DNA of 64,000 nt. Source: Shimia sp. GTDB taxonomy: Bacteria; Pseudomonadota; Alphaproteobacteria; Rhodobacterales; Rhodobacteraceae. Each line of letters starts with the position of its first letter. Within the stretch, counting starts at the first letter, position 1. The position numbers and the translations under genes are program-made. The notes under the pieces are model-generated. The model had not been told where the DNA came from, ran no database searches, and saw only the letters and a list, made by a program, of their open reading frames with translations. The stretch is taken from positions 297,397-361,396 of the forward strand of contig NZ_JAKVCW010000004.1 of assembly GCF_022448905.1 (NCBI RefSeq). Reading direction: 5' to 3'. Below, piece by piece: positions 42,464-52,134 of the stretch.

Positions 42464-45400
42464 ATGAGTAGTTATAGTTATGCCGTCCGCGGTACGGACG
42501 GAGTTGTTGTGCGCGGCCAAACAGCCGAAACTGCCAATGGCGTCATCGCAATCCAGCAGGCTTCGCAAGTCTCCCTGAATCTCACGCCCGCAGAGGTGGC
42601 CGGTTATGTGAATGACGGCGGCAATCTGGTGATTTACTTGGTGAGCGGCGAGACCATCACCCTTGAGAATTATTTCTCTGGCGACGAACGTGAGTTGCTC
42701 CTGTCCAAAGACGGCCAGCTACAGGTGGTCGACCTCGGAGACCCGATCAACGATCAGTATTTTGCCCAATATGAGTCGGTGTCCATGACCGACAAATGGA
42801 GCGAGTATGACCAACTCGCATTCCTTGATCTGGAGCGGGTTGAACCGGTTGTCGCCCCTCTCGCCGCGCCCCTCGCAGGCCTGGTGCCCGGTCTTCTTGG
42901 CGTGGGCGGTGCAGCCGCAGTGGCTTCTACCCTTGGCGGCGGCGAAGGTGAAGACACCGTTGATGGTGGCGAAGGTGACGATGGCACTGGCGACGATAAC
43001 GGCGACGACGACAACGGCGGCGACGAGGAGCCCAACGACGACGACACCACCGGCGGAGACGATGGGGGAGACGGCGGCGGTGATGATGATGACGACGGAG
43101 ACGATGGGGGTGACGATGACACCATCCTTCCAACCGTAGACGACGCGGACGTCCCCCGCATTGTGGGGGGCACCGGCGACGACAGCGTGACCATCACTGG
43201 CACCGGTGAACTCGGCTCAACCGTGACCGTGACCATCGGCGACGAAACCGGCACCGGCACCGTGGGCGACGACGGCACCTACGAAGTGATCTTTGAGCCC
43301 GGCGATCTGCCTGATGATGGCGACTATGATGTCGACGTCACTGTCGAAGGCCCAGATGGCACTGTCTACGATCTGGATGGCCCGTCGGTGGACATCGACA
43401 CCACCCCGCCGGACGTGTCTGTCATGGACGGCACCGTGTCCACCGGGGACATTGTCAACGAAGACGATCACACCACCGGCCACGTCATCAGTGGCACCGG
43501 CGAACCCGGCGCAGCGCTGACCGTGGAAATCGATGGCGTGACTCAGAGCACCACTGTGCAAGGCGATGGCTCCTGGTCTGTGACCTTTGACTCGTCCTCA
43601 CTCTCCACCGGCGAATACACCACCGGCATCACCATCACCTCCACCGATGAGCGCGGCAACGTCACCACCGTGACCGACACGCTCGAAGTGGACACCATTG
43701 CCCCCGGCGTGGACATGGGCATCGTGGAAGGTGACAACATCATCAATGCCACGGAAGCCTCTGACGGCGTTGTACTTTCCGGCACTGGCGAGCCAGGGTC
43801 TTCGCTTTCGATCCTGTTCGAAGGTGTGACCCAGACCGTGACCGTCGCAAATGACGGCAGCTGGTCGTCGGCCTTTGATGCCTCTGAGATTGGCACCGGC
43901 ACTTACGACAGCACCGTGTCCATCACCGCCACCGATCTGGCAGGCAACAGCCACACCGAGACCTTCACTGTTCACATCGACACAGACGGCCTTGCGACGA
44001 TCACCTCTCCGATTGCGGGCGATGACATCGTGAACGCTGCCGAAGCCGCGGCGGGCGTGACCCTCACCGGCACCGCCGAGCCGGGCTCGTCGGTCGCTGT
44101 GACCGTTGAAGGCGTCACCCATACCGTGAACGCCGCTGGCGATGGCAGCTGGTCTGCCACCTTTGCCGCCGGTGAAATCCCGCAGGGCACCTACGACACC
44201 ACCGTGACCGTGACCGCAACCGATCTCGCGGGCAACGTGACCAGCACGTCGGACAGCTTCCGCGTGGACACCGAAATCTCGGCGGCCATGAACCCGAGCC
44301 AGCTGGGCGGCGACAACACCGCCAACGCCACCGAAGTGGCTGGTGGCTTCACCCTCACCGGCACCGCAGAGCCTGGCTCTTCCGTGGCTGTGACCATGGA
44401 AGGTGTGACCCACACCGTGACCACCGCGGCCAACGGCACTTGGGCGGCGACCTTCGCAGGCGGTGAAATCCCACAGGGCACCTACAACAGCACCGTGTCC
44501 ATCACTGCAACCGATGCGGCAGGCAACAGCGCCACCACCACCGGTACCGTGGCTGTGGACACCGAACTGTCCGCAGGCATCAACACCGGCCAGGCAGGCG
44601 GTGACGACATCGCCAACGCCGCAGAAGTGGCTGGCGGTCTGAGCCTCACCGGCACCGCCGACGCGGGCAGCAGCGTGGTTGTGCAGATCGCTGGAGCCTC
44701 TCGCACTGTCACCGCCGCCGCAAACGGCACCTGGGTGGCCAACTTCACCGCTGCGGACATCCCGCAAGGGGAATACGACACCCCGGTGACCGTGACCGCA
44801 ACCGATGCCGCGGGCAACACGGCCACTGCCACCTCGACCATCCATGTGGACACCACCACCTCGATCGACGTGGACCTCTCTGCAGGCGTATTTGCCGCTC
44901 CGGTCAACGCCGCGCAAATGCAAGGCGGTGTGGTACTGGAAGGCACAACGGAGCCAAACTCCTCGGTGGTTGTGACTGTGGACGGCGTGGTGCGCAGCAC
45001 AACGTCTGATGCGTCCGGCAACTGGTTTGTGACCTACGAAAATGGCTCCTTGGCCGAAGGCACTTACACCGCAAACGCCACCCTCTCGGTGACCGATGCG
45101 GCCGGCAACACCGCCACCGCCAACGCCACCTTCGCCGTGGACACCGAAATCACCAACCCGGTTGTGCAATCCGTGACCTTCTCGGACGACGATGTGACCT
45201 CTCTGTCGCTCAGCACTGAAAATCAGGACTACGAAATCCACGCCCTCAACCAGGACGGCTCCACCGCCGAACTGGCCACTACAGAAGTGGCGCTGGGTGG
45301 CGATGAATCCCTATATGTGCTGAACCCGAAAGCCTCCGATGGCACCCATCTGGTGATTGCCTCCACGGATGACGCGGGCAACCAGTCCGATACATTGCTG

Positions 45401-45712
45401 GTGCTGGATGACAACGTCACCAACGCAGGCACGCTGGATCACGCTGCGGCTGGCAACTTCAACATCGAAGGCATCGAGTTGGACTACGCGTCGGACGCAA
45501 ACCTGACCCTGACCGAGGCCCAGATCAAAGAGCTGTCTGACACATCCGACACGCTCACGATCCACGGCGGATCTGATGACCAGATCACCGTCACCGACGC
45601 AACCAAAACCAACCAGACCGTGGACATCGAAGGCGAAGCCTATGATGTCTACACCGTTGGCAATGACGGCGTGACCCTGATCGTCGACCAAGACATCAAC
45701 GTCATCATCTGA
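42464..45712 (+). CDS. BapA-like Ig-repeat surface protein, type I secretion substrate
   Basis: 1082-residue secreted adhesin candidate. Residues 1-125 form a BapA-prefix-like domain (AETANGVIAIQQASQVSLNL, LVIYLVSGETITLENYFSGD). A hydrophobic glycine-rich run (about 133-158) and a highly acidic Asp/Gly linker (160-219) follow. Seven Ig-like repeats of about 96 residues span 230-894, the later ones close to identical in parts (GVTLTGTAEPGSSVAVTVEG; DGSWSATFAAGEIPQGTYDT). The C-terminal about 90 residues (SDTLTIHGGSDDQITVTDAT...YDVYTVGNDGVTLIVDQ) match the type I secretion signal of Bap/Lap-type proteins. No RTX nonapeptides were seen. The next three genes encode a complete type I exporter, so the pairing is direct. 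A role in biofilm or attachment is inferred. Confidence 0.88.
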   Translation: MSSYSYAVRGTDGVVVRGQTAETANGVIAIQQASQVSLNLTPAEVAGYVNDGGNLVIYLVSGETITLENYFSGDERELLLSKDGQLQVVDLGDPINDQYFAQYESVSMTDKWSEYDQLAFLDLERVEPVVAPLAAPLAGLVPGLLGVGGAAAVASTLGGGEGEDTVDGGEGDDGTGDDNGDDDNGGDEEPNDDDTTGGDDGGDGGGDDDDDGDDGGDDDTILPTVDDADVPRIVGGTGDDSVTITGTGELGSTVTVTIGDETGTGTVGDDGTYEVIFEPGDLPDDGDYDVDVTVEGPDGTVYDLDGPSVDIDTTPPDVSVMDGTVSTGDIVNEDDHTTGHVISGTGEPGAALTVEIDGVTQSTTVQGDGSWSVTFDSSSLSTGEYTTGITITSTDERGNVTTVTDTLEVDTIAPGVDMGIVEGDNIINATEASDGVVLSGTGEPGSSLSILFEGVTQTVTVANDGSWSSAFDASEIGTGTYDSTVSITATDLAGNSHTETFTVHIDTDGLATITSPIAGDDIVNAAEAAAGVTLTGTAEPGSSVAVTVEGVTHTVNAAGDGSWSATFAAGEIPQGTYDTTVTVTATDLAGNVTSTSDSFRVDTEISAAMNPSQLGGDNTANATEVAGGFTLTGTAEPGSSVAVTMEGVTHTVTTAANGTWAATFAGGEIPQGTYNSTVSITATDAAGNSATTTGTVAVDTELSAGINTGQAGGDDIANAAEVAGGLSLTGTADAGSSVVVQIAGASRTVTAAANGTWVANFTAADIPQGEYDTPVTVTATDAAGNTATATSTIHVDTTTSIDVDLSAGVFAAPVNAAQMQGGVVLEGTTEPNSSVVVTVDGVVRSTTSDASGNWFVTYENGSLAEGTYTANATLSVTDAAGNTATANATFAVDTEITNPVVQSVTFSDDDVTSLSLSTENQDYEIHALNQDGSTAELATTEVALGGDESLYVLNPKASDGTHLVIASTDDAGNQSDTLLVLDDNVTNAGTLDHAAAGNFNIEGIELDYASDANLTLTEAQIKELSDTSDTLTIHGGSDDQITVTDATKTNQTVDIEGEAYDVYTVGNDGVTLIVDQDINVII
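42941..43120 (+). repeat. Low-complexity GAC/GGC tract coding an acidic linker
   Basis: About 180 bp dominated by GAC, GAT and GGC codons, giving a stretch of roughly 60 residues of mostly Asp, Gly and Glu. Microsatellite-like and probably variable in length between strains. Confidence 0.75.
43421..45145 (+). repeat. Tandem Ig-domain coding repeats
   Basis: Six successive units of about 290 bp; the units near 44020, 44310 and 44600 share long DNA matches. Copy number may vary by recombination. Confidence 0.75.
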
Positions 45713-45722
45713 TGATCGTTTT

Positions 45723-45743
45723 GGGGCGGCCACGGGCCGCCCC
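45723..45743 (+). promoter_or_regulatory. Intercistronic hairpin after the adhesin gene
   Basis: GGGGCGGCC-ACG-GGCCGCCCC, a perfect 9-bp stem with 3-nt loop, 11 bp after the adhesin stop and without a T-run. Likely an mRNA stabiliser or partial attenuator between adhesin and exporter genes. Confidence 0.65.
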
Positions 45744-45778
45744 TCGCAAATCCAAAGCTCCGGAATATCGCTGCCACC

Positions 45779-47134
45779 ATGTCCCGCTGCCATCTCCCCA
45801 CTTGCTTGCCGCTCCTCCTGGGAGCCACGCTTCTGAGCGGCTGCATGGCCAATATGAGCGAGCACCTGCCGGACATGAGCAAGCCCATGGGCCTGCTGAA
45901 AGCCAAACCCGAAGGCGCCGAGGCCGCCGCCGAGGTCAGCAAACGCACCAGCTTTGAGCAGGACGCGGATGCCAAAACCCAAAGCGAAATCCTCAACACG
46001 CTTCTGGCCCGCCGCTCCGTCATTCCAAACGACAGCGCGATGGGACACGTGGCCGACGTGGCGCTGACTTCCTCGCGCCGCTCCGCCGAGGCCCAACTGC
46101 AAACCGCCAAATTGCGCGCCCAGGCTGAAAACAAAAACTGGCTCCCGACCCTGAGCCCCGAAATTTCCCTCAACACCCTCAGCGACGTGATCGCCGGTCT
46201 TGTGTTTGAACAGGTGCTGTTTGACCACGGCCGCAAAAAGGCAGAGCGTGAATATGCCGCCGCCGATGTCGAAGTTGCGGCCGTCACCCTCTCCGAAGAT
46301 CTGAACGAACGCACCTACACCGCGCTAGCGCTTTATATCAAAGGCTTGCGCGGTCAGGAGAAGGCCCAGGTTGGCAACAAAGGCCTCGCCCAGCTGCATC
46401 ATTTTGAGCGCATTGTGCAGGGGCGTGTGGACGGTGGTGTCTCCAACAAAGGCGACCTGCGCATGGTGCGCACCAAAATCCAGACTCTGGAAACCAAAAG
46501 CGAAACCGCCGCTGAAAGCGCAGGCACCGCTCTGGCCGAACTCAAAGCCATGACCGGCACCGCCTTTACGCTGAAGCCGGTCTCCGCCCTCTCTGCCCAG
46601 TCTTACCCAGCGGTAGAACCGCTGGACGTGCTGCGCGCCCGCGCCGAAGCCGAACGCTCCGTCGCCCAAGCCACCGTGGAACGCGCCGCGCAACTGCCCG
46701 GTCTCAAGGCCACCGCCCGCACCACCAACCGCGGCAACAGCGCGGGTCTGAACCTCTCCAACGACGTTGGTCTCGGCCTTGGCACCGGCGACCGCCTGAA
46801 AGCCATCGAAGCCTCCAAAGACATTGCCGCCCGCCAGGTGGACGAAGCCCGCGAAGATGGCGCGCGCGACCGCAAACGTCTGGAAAGCAACATCCAAAGC
46901 CTCGAACGCCAAGAGCGTGAGGCCAACCAGCTCGCCCGCGAAGGCCGCGACACCTACAAACTGTTTGAAGCTCAGTTCCGCGCCGGCCAACGCTCCGTGC
47001 TCGAAGTGGTCGATGTTTACGAACAATCCGTGCTGCGTTCCCTTGACGGCGTCGACGCCAAATACGACAAGCTGCTGGCGCAACTAGAGCTCGCCCGTGA
47101 TCTGGGCTTGCTGGCAGACGGAGACGCAATTTGA
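45779..47134 (+). CDS. TolC-type outer membrane factor lipoprotein of the type I secretion locus
   Basis: 451-residue outer-membrane channel component. The N-terminus SRCHLPTCLPLLLGATLLSGC has a lipobox, so it is a lipid-anchored TolC relative. Long helical coiled segments (SAEAQLQTAKLRAQAENKNW, ERQEREANQLAREGRDTYKL, SVLEVVDVYEQSVLRSLDGV) fit the OEP family. It is longer in charged linker than E. coli TolC mature domains but of normal overall size. It is 66 bp after the adhesin gene and overlaps the ABC gene. A ribosome binding site is not obvious; the lipobox supports this start. Confidence 0.88.
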   Translation: MSRCHLPTCLPLLLGATLLSGCMANMSEHLPDMSKPMGLLKAKPEGAEAAAEVSKRTSFEQDADAKTQSEILNTLLARRSVIPNDSAMGHVADVALTSSRRSAEAQLQTAKLRAQAENKNWLPTLSPEISLNTLSDVIAGLVFEQVLFDHGRKKAEREYAAADVEVAAVTLSEDLNERTYTALALYIKGLRGQEKAQVGNKGLAQLHHFERIVQGRVDGGVSNKGDLRMVRTKIQTLETKSETAAESAGTALAELKAMTGTAFTLKPVSALSAQSYPAVEPLDVLRARAEAERSVAQATVERAAQLPGLKATARTTNRGNSAGLNLSNDVGLGLGTGDRLKAIEASKDIAARQVDEAREDGARDRKRLESNIQSLERQEREANQLAREGRDTYKLFEAQFRAGQRSVLEVVDVYEQSVLRSLDGVDAKYDKLLAQLELARDLGLLADGDAI

Positions 47135-49458
47135 GCGACGGGACACCCAAAGGCAAAGCACCGGTGGTGCTCTCAATTGCGGCGGTGAAATCCACCAAAG
47201 CCGCCAACAAAGCCCCCGCGCCTACCCAAACGCCTTCCCCCGCACAAGTCGCTCAAATCAATCCAAAAGCCGTCGCGGCACCGGCACCAGCCAAACCTGC
47301 GGCAGCGCCTGCGCCGTCGGATGCCATCCACGATCTGGTGGAGGCCACCGCCACCCGCATCCAACACCGCGCCACGCTGATCTCCACACTCGCCTCGCTT
47401 AACGGCGTCGACATTCCGGTCACCGATGTGGCCGAGCATATGTGGACCAATGCGCCTGGTGATGTCTCTGTCAAAGCGCTCTCTGGCGCGCTCGCCCATG
47501 CCGGTGTGGAACCCAAAATTCATCACAAGATGAAGGTCACCGCCGCCGCTTGGCCCGCCGTCGCGATGATGAACAATGGGCAGGCCATTTTGGTCTTGTC
47601 TCAGGACGAAGACACGCTCTACGTCTATGACGACAGCTGCGCCGACAATCGCGCCGAAGTGCCAGTCAACGAGTTTGAGCCCTTCTTCTCCGGCACCGCC
47701 CTGCGCGCCAAGGTTTCTTTGCGCCAACTGGCCGAGCGTCACGTGCCGCAGATCGCAGACGGCATGTCCGGCCACTGGTTCTGGGGCGAATTCACCAAAT
47801 ACCGCCGCCACATGGGCGAGATCATGCTGGGCTCGCTCGTTGCCAACCTTTTGGCCGTCGCCGTCGCGCTCTTCTCTCTGCAAGTCTACGACCGCGTCAT
47901 CCCGCACCAGTCTCAAGCCACCCTTTGGGTGCTCGCCGTCGGCGCAATCTTCGCCATTGGCCTCGAAGGCCTGCTCAAACTCGCCCGCGCCAAGATGAGC
48001 GACGCCGCTGGCCGCCGCATGGAACTTTCCATCCAGCACCGCCTGATGAAGCGCCTGTTGGGCATGCGCTCGGACCGCCGCCCCCTGCCCCCATCCGGCC
48101 TGTTTGCCGCGATGCGCGATTTCGGCGCGGTGCGTGACTTCTTCACCTCCACCACCATCTCGGTGCTGGCAGACATGCCGTTTATTGTCATCTTCCTCGC
48201 ACTGGTGGCTTCCATCGCAGGCAACCTTGTCTGGGTGTTGATGCTCGGCGGCGTGCTCATGGTCCTGCCCGCCTATGTCTTGCAAAAACGCATGATCAGC
48301 CTGTCGCGCGAAACCCAAGGCGCCTCCGCCAAAGTAGGCCGCCTGCTGCAAGAGGTCATCACTGAGCTCGACACCGTGAAAACCCAACGCGGCGAAGACC
48401 GCGTGCTGCGCCTGTGGGACGAGCTCAACGCCGTTTCCAGCCACTCCTCCGCCGAACAACGCCGCCTCAGCTCCGCCCTGACCTACTGGTCCCAAGGCGT
48501 GCAGCAAATGACCTATATCGCCACTGTGGTGATCGGCACCTATCTGGTGTTTGCGGGCGAATTCACCGTCGGCACCATCATCGCCTGCGGCATCCTCACC
48601 TCGCGCACGCTGGCCCCGCTGACTCAGTTCGCGGGCACTCTGGCGCGCTGGTCCAACGTCAAAGGCGCGCTGGAAAGCCTTGATGCCATTGCGCTTTCTG
48701 AGCAGGAAAAAGACGGCGAGCGCAAATACCTGCGCCGCGAAAAACTCGAGGGCCAGTTCGAACTGCGCGAGCTGTCCTTTGCCTATGACGAAGACAGCGG
48801 CGCCTCCCTCGATGTGCCCGGCGTGGTCATCAAACCGGGCCAGCGCGTGACTATCCTTGGCGCCAATGGCTCCGGCAAATCCACGCTGCTGAAGCTCATG
48901 GCCGGTCTCTACGGCCCCACCAAAGGCCGCGTGCTGCTCGACGGCACCGACATGGGCCAGATCGACCAACGCGACCTGCGCCGCAATATCGGCTACCTCA
49001 GCCAGGACGTGCGCCTGTTTGCAGGTTCCTTGCGGGACAACCTCAACCTCACACAGCTCGAACGCGACGACGACCGCCTGATGGCCGCGCTCGATTTTGC
49101 CGGCCTCGGTCCCTTCCTGCGCAATCATCCGCAGGGGCTGGACCTACAAATCCGCGACAGCGGCGAAGGACTGTCAATCGGCCAGCGCCAATCTATCGGT
49201 TGGGCGCGCCTCTGGCTGCAAAACCCCAGCATCGTTTTGCTCGATGAGCCCACCGCTGCGCTCGACCAAACGCTAGAACGCACGCTGGTCAGCCGCCTGT
49301 CCACTTGGCTCGAAGGCCGAACCGCCCTTATCGCCACCCACCGCACGCCGATCCTTGCGCTCTCCACCCGCACGCTGATCCTGCAAAACGGCCGCCTCGT
49401 GGTCGATGGCCCACGGGAACAAGTCCTCGCCCACCTCGCCGGAGGGGCCAACGGATGA
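47131..49458 (+). CDS. Type I secretion ABC transporter with degenerate C39-like domain (LapB-type)
   Basis: 775-residue inner-membrane exporter. Order: Ala/Pro-rich head (1-65), C39-like peptidase domain without the catalytic cysteine (about 67-200; no Cys in the expected nucleophile position), six-helix membrane domain (about 225-490), ATPase (about 540-770). Walker A is GANGSGKST, Walker B is SIVLLDEPTAALD, and the signature reads LSIGQRQ rather than LSGGQ. Inactive C39 domains bind the substrate in LapB/HlyB-type systems. It starts at a TTG overlapping the previous stop (TTGA). The energy component for export of the adhesin. Confidence 0.92.
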   Translation: MSDGTPKGKAPVVLSIAAVKSTKAANKAPAPTQTPSPAQVAQINPKAVAAPAPAKPAAAPAPSDAIHDLVEATATRIQHRATLISTLASLNGVDIPVTDVAEHMWTNAPGDVSVKALSGALAHAGVEPKIHHKMKVTAAAWPAVAMMNNGQAILVLSQDEDTLYVYDDSCADNRAEVPVNEFEPFFSGTALRAKVSLRQLAERHVPQIADGMSGHWFWGEFTKYRRHMGEIMLGSLVANLLAVAVALFSLQVYDRVIPHQSQATLWVLAVGAIFAIGLEGLLKLARAKMSDAAGRRMELSIQHRLMKRLLGMRSDRRPLPPSGLFAAMRDFGAVRDFFTSTTISVLADMPFIVIFLALVASIAGNLVWVLMLGGVLMVLPAYVLQKRMISLSRETQGASAKVGRLLQEVITELDTVKTQRGEDRVLRLWDELNAVSSHSSAEQRRLSSALTYWSQGVQQMTYIATVVIGTYLVFAGEFTVGTIIACGILTSRTLAPLTQFAGTLARWSNVKGALESLDAIALSEQEKDGERKYLRREKLEGQFELRELSFAYDEDSGASLDVPGVVIKPGQRVTILGANGSGKSTLLKLMAGLYGPTKGRVLLDGTDMGQIDQRDLRRNIGYLSQDVRLFAGSLRDNLNLTQLERDDDRLMAALDFAGLGPFLRNHPQGLDLQIRDSGEGLSIGQRQSIGWARLWLQNPSIVLLDEPTAALDQTLERTLVSRLSTWLEGRTALIATHRTPILALSTRTLILQNGRLVVDGPREQVLAHLAGGANG

Positions 49459-50636
49459 CCACATCCGAGTTTGAGAACGAAACCGGCCTCGACGAGCAAC
49501 TCAAAGCCTCCCGCCTCACGATCCGCCTGATTGCCGCCGCAGTCGGGCTGTTTGTCATCTGGTCCGCCTTTGCCTGGGTCGACGAAATTGTGCGGGCTGA
49601 CGGTCAGGTCGTGTCCTCCTCACGCTCCCAATCCGTGCAAAACCTCGAAGGCGGCATCCTCGCCAACCTCGCCGTCAAACAGGGCGACTTGGTTGAGGCG
49701 GGTCAAGTGCTCGCCACTCTGTCTGACACCCGATTCCGCTCCGCCTTTGACGACCTACAAGACCAGATCGACGCGTTGGAATTGCGCCGCCTGCGTCTTG
49801 AAGCCGAGATCGACGGCCAGTTCGAATTTGACGTGCCTGAAGAGCTTGCCAAACGCGCGCCCCGCATTCTGGCCTCTGAAAAAGCCCTGATCGAAGCCCG
49901 CCAGACCGACATCGACAGCCGCCGCGAAGGCGCCTTCACCCAGCTCGAACAGGCCCAAGAAGAGCTCTCCAACATGGAGCGTCTCTACAAGAAAGAGTTT
50001 GTCGCCCTGCTGGAGGTCAACAAGGCCCGCGAGAAAGCCTCCGAGGCCGAAATCCGCTACATGGACATCCTCACCCAGGCCGAGCTGGCGCTGGCGGAGG
50101 AATACTCCGAAACCCTCAAAGAGATCACCTCGCTCAAGCAGGAAATGCGCCTCGCGCAAGACCAGCTGTCGCGCACCGTGATCACCGCGCCCATGCGCGG
50201 GATTGTGAACAACCTCGCCGTGACAACCATCGGCGGCGTGGTGCGGCCAGGCGAAGAAATCTTTGAAATCATCCCCTTGGGCGAAGAACTTTTTGTCGAG
50301 GCCCAAGTCCGCCCGGAAAACATCGCCAACGTCGAGCCGGGCCAAGACGCCTCCATCAAACTCACCGCCTACGACTACACCATCTATGGCTCGCTCAAAG
50401 GCAAGGTGGATTTCATCTCCGCAGACACTTTTGAAGACGAACGCGACCCCTCTGCGCCGCCCTACTACAAGGTCACCGTCAACGTGAACGCCGACGCGCT
50501 GACTGAGCGCCAGAAGGCCATCGAAATCCGCCCCGGCATGCGCGCCACCGTGGAACTGCACACCGGCTCCAAAACCGTCCTGCGCTACCTGATGAAACCG
50601 CTGTATAAGAGCAAAGAGGCCTTCCGGGAGCCCTAG
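49455..50636 (+). CDS. HlyD-family adaptor of the type I secretion system
   Basis: 393-residue membrane fusion protein: one N-terminal membrane helix (about residues 22-42), lipoyl-like half motif (SVQNLEGGILANLAVKQGDL), a long coiled-coil hairpin (about 105-235), and the C-terminal beta-barrel with ITAPMRGIVNNLAVTTIGG and IRPGMRATVELHTGSKTVL. The latter is typical of LapC/HlyD proteins. The ATG overlaps the ABC stop by 4 bp, so exporter and adaptor are translationally coupled. It links the ABC protein to the outer membrane factor. Confidence 0.93.
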   Translation: MTTSEFENETGLDEQLKASRLTIRLIAAAVGLFVIWSAFAWVDEIVRADGQVVSSSRSQSVQNLEGGILANLAVKQGDLVEAGQVLATLSDTRFRSAFDDLQDQIDALELRRLRLEAEIDGQFEFDVPEELAKRAPRILASEKALIEARQTDIDSRREGAFTQLEQAQEELSNMERLYKKEFVALLEVNKAREKASEAEIRYMDILTQAELALAEEYSETLKEITSLKQEMRLAQDQLSRTVITAPMRGIVNNLAVTTIGGVVRPGEEIFEIIPLGEELFVEAQVRPENIANVEPGQDASIKLTAYDYTIYGSLKGKVDFISADTFEDERDPSAPPYYKVTVNVNADALTERQKAIEIRPGMRATVELHTGSKTVLRYLMKPLYKSKEAFREP

Positions 50637-50696
50637 GCGCAACCTCCGCGCGATCAAACTGTTGCGCAACCTGACCGCAACGTCGAAGGTGCCACC

Positions 50697-51986
50697 ATGA
50701 CACCAGAAACCGCGTTCTCCTTCTCAGCTCTCAGCGACTCGGCACAACGCCACATTCGGGTGTTCCAAATCCACCAGTTTCTGGACCGTTTTGCCATGGG
50801 TCTCACGGTGGCCGTGGTCACGCTGGCCTTGACCGACCGCGGCATGGATCTCTTCCAGATCTCGCTGCTTTTCGGGGTTTATTCCCTGACCACCATGACA
50901 ATGGAGCTGCCCTTTGGCGGCTTGGCCGACAGCATCGGGCGCAAGCCGGTCTTCCTCACAGCCGTCATCGCCAGCCTGATCTCCCTCGCGCTGTTTCTCT
51001 CCAGCAGCAATTTCTACGTGCTGGCGCTCTCTTTTGCTTTCATTGGCTTTGGCCGCGCCCTGCGATCCGGCACCTTGGACGCGTGGTTTGTCGAAACCTT
51101 CAAAACAACCGCCCCCAACGTGGACGTACAACCCGCCCTCGCCAAAGCGCAAACTGCCAATGCCATTGGCCTCGCCATGGGCGCGATCCTCGGCGGCCTT
51201 CTCCCCGACATCCTCGGACCCTATGCGCAATCCCTCGGGTTCAGCCCTTATGACACCTCCTACGCTGCCAGCTTTGCCGTGATGCTCGGCGTGTTTGCCT
51301 TTACCAAGCTGGCCATCATCGAGCCGCCTCGCCCCAAGCACCCACGCGGGCTCATACAAGGCTTTGCCAACGTGCCGCTGGTGATCAAGGACGCGGGCCT
51401 GCTGGCCCTCAAACACCGCACGCTCTCCCTGCTGCTGGCCGCACTGGCGATCTTCCTCATGGCCACCAACCCGGTCGAGGTGCTCTGGCCCACTTTCGCC
51501 AAGCCGATGCTGGACGCGACTTTCGCCAACACCGCCATCGGCGCCCTGACCGCCACCTATTTCTTCGCCATCGCCTTTGGTGCCGCGCTCTCGCCACACG
51601 TCAGCAAACTCTTCAAACGCCACCACGCCAAAACTCTCGCAGCCACCTTTACTTGTCTCGCCGCACTACAAATCGCCCTCGCCTACCAAGGCCACATCCT
51701 CGCCTTCGCAACCGTCTTCATCCTCTATTCCATCTGTCTCGGCATCTGCGAAACCCCGGCCAGCAGCATCCTGCACCGCTGCGTTGCGGATCATCAGCGC
51801 TCCACCCTGCTGTCCCTGCGTTCCCTGATCCAACAACTCGGCGCGGCACTAGGCCTGCTCCTTACCGGGTCCGTCGCAGAGCTCTACTCCCTCTCCATCG
51901 CATGGAGTCTCGGCGCAGTGTTCCTGCTCCTAGCGGCCGTGTTGTGCTTGATGTTGAAGAAGCAGATAAAAGCTGAACAGATTTAG
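50697..51986 (+). CDS. MFS transporter
   Basis: 429-residue major facilitator with about 12 hydrophobic segments. The cytoplasmic loop after helix 2 has the motif GGLADSIGRKPVF (motif A-like), diagnostic of MFS. Substrate unknown; close to drug/metabolite exporters in pattern. It follows the type I secretion genes by 60 bp in the same direction but has its own ribosome binding site and is probably not part of that system. Confidence 0.88.
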   Translation: MTPETAFSFSALSDSAQRHIRVFQIHQFLDRFAMGLTVAVVTLALTDRGMDLFQISLLFGVYSLTTMTMELPFGGLADSIGRKPVFLTAVIASLISLALFLSSSNFYVLALSFAFIGFGRALRSGTLDAWFVETFKTTAPNVDVQPALAKAQTANAIGLAMGAILGGLLPDILGPYAQSLGFSPYDTSYAASFAVMLGVFAFTKLAIIEPPRPKHPRGLIQGFANVPLVIKDAGLLALKHRTLSLLLAALAIFLMATNPVEVLWPTFAKPMLDATFANTAIGALTATYFFAIAFGAALSPHVSKLFKRHHAKTLAATFTCLAALQIALAYQGHILAFATVFILYSICLGICETPASSILHRCVADHQRSTLLSLRSLIQQLGAALGLLLTGSVAELYSLSIAWSLGAVFLLLAAVLCLMLKKQIKAEQI

Positions 51987-52134
51987 ACATACGTCACCTC
52001 CCGAGCCCTCGCCACATTCTCGCCGCACAAATCATCAGCAACGCCAGCGCCACAGCTCCTTTCCCCGCAACTATGCCGTGACTTGTCCCGCGCCCTCCCG
52101 TACTCCTGAAGCACAGCAACAGGAGCCGCGTCCC

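Noticed and set aside
43598..45241. 547-codon open frame antisense to the adhesin
   Set aside because: It is a shadow of the repetitive, GC-rich third positions of the Ig repeats; no ribosome binding site, no family features, and its own repeats mirror the sense ones.
47173..49128. 651-codon open frame antisense to the ABC exporter
   Set aside because: The composition (many His, Gln and Gly) is typical of antisense reading of GC-rich genes, and the sense gene is certain.
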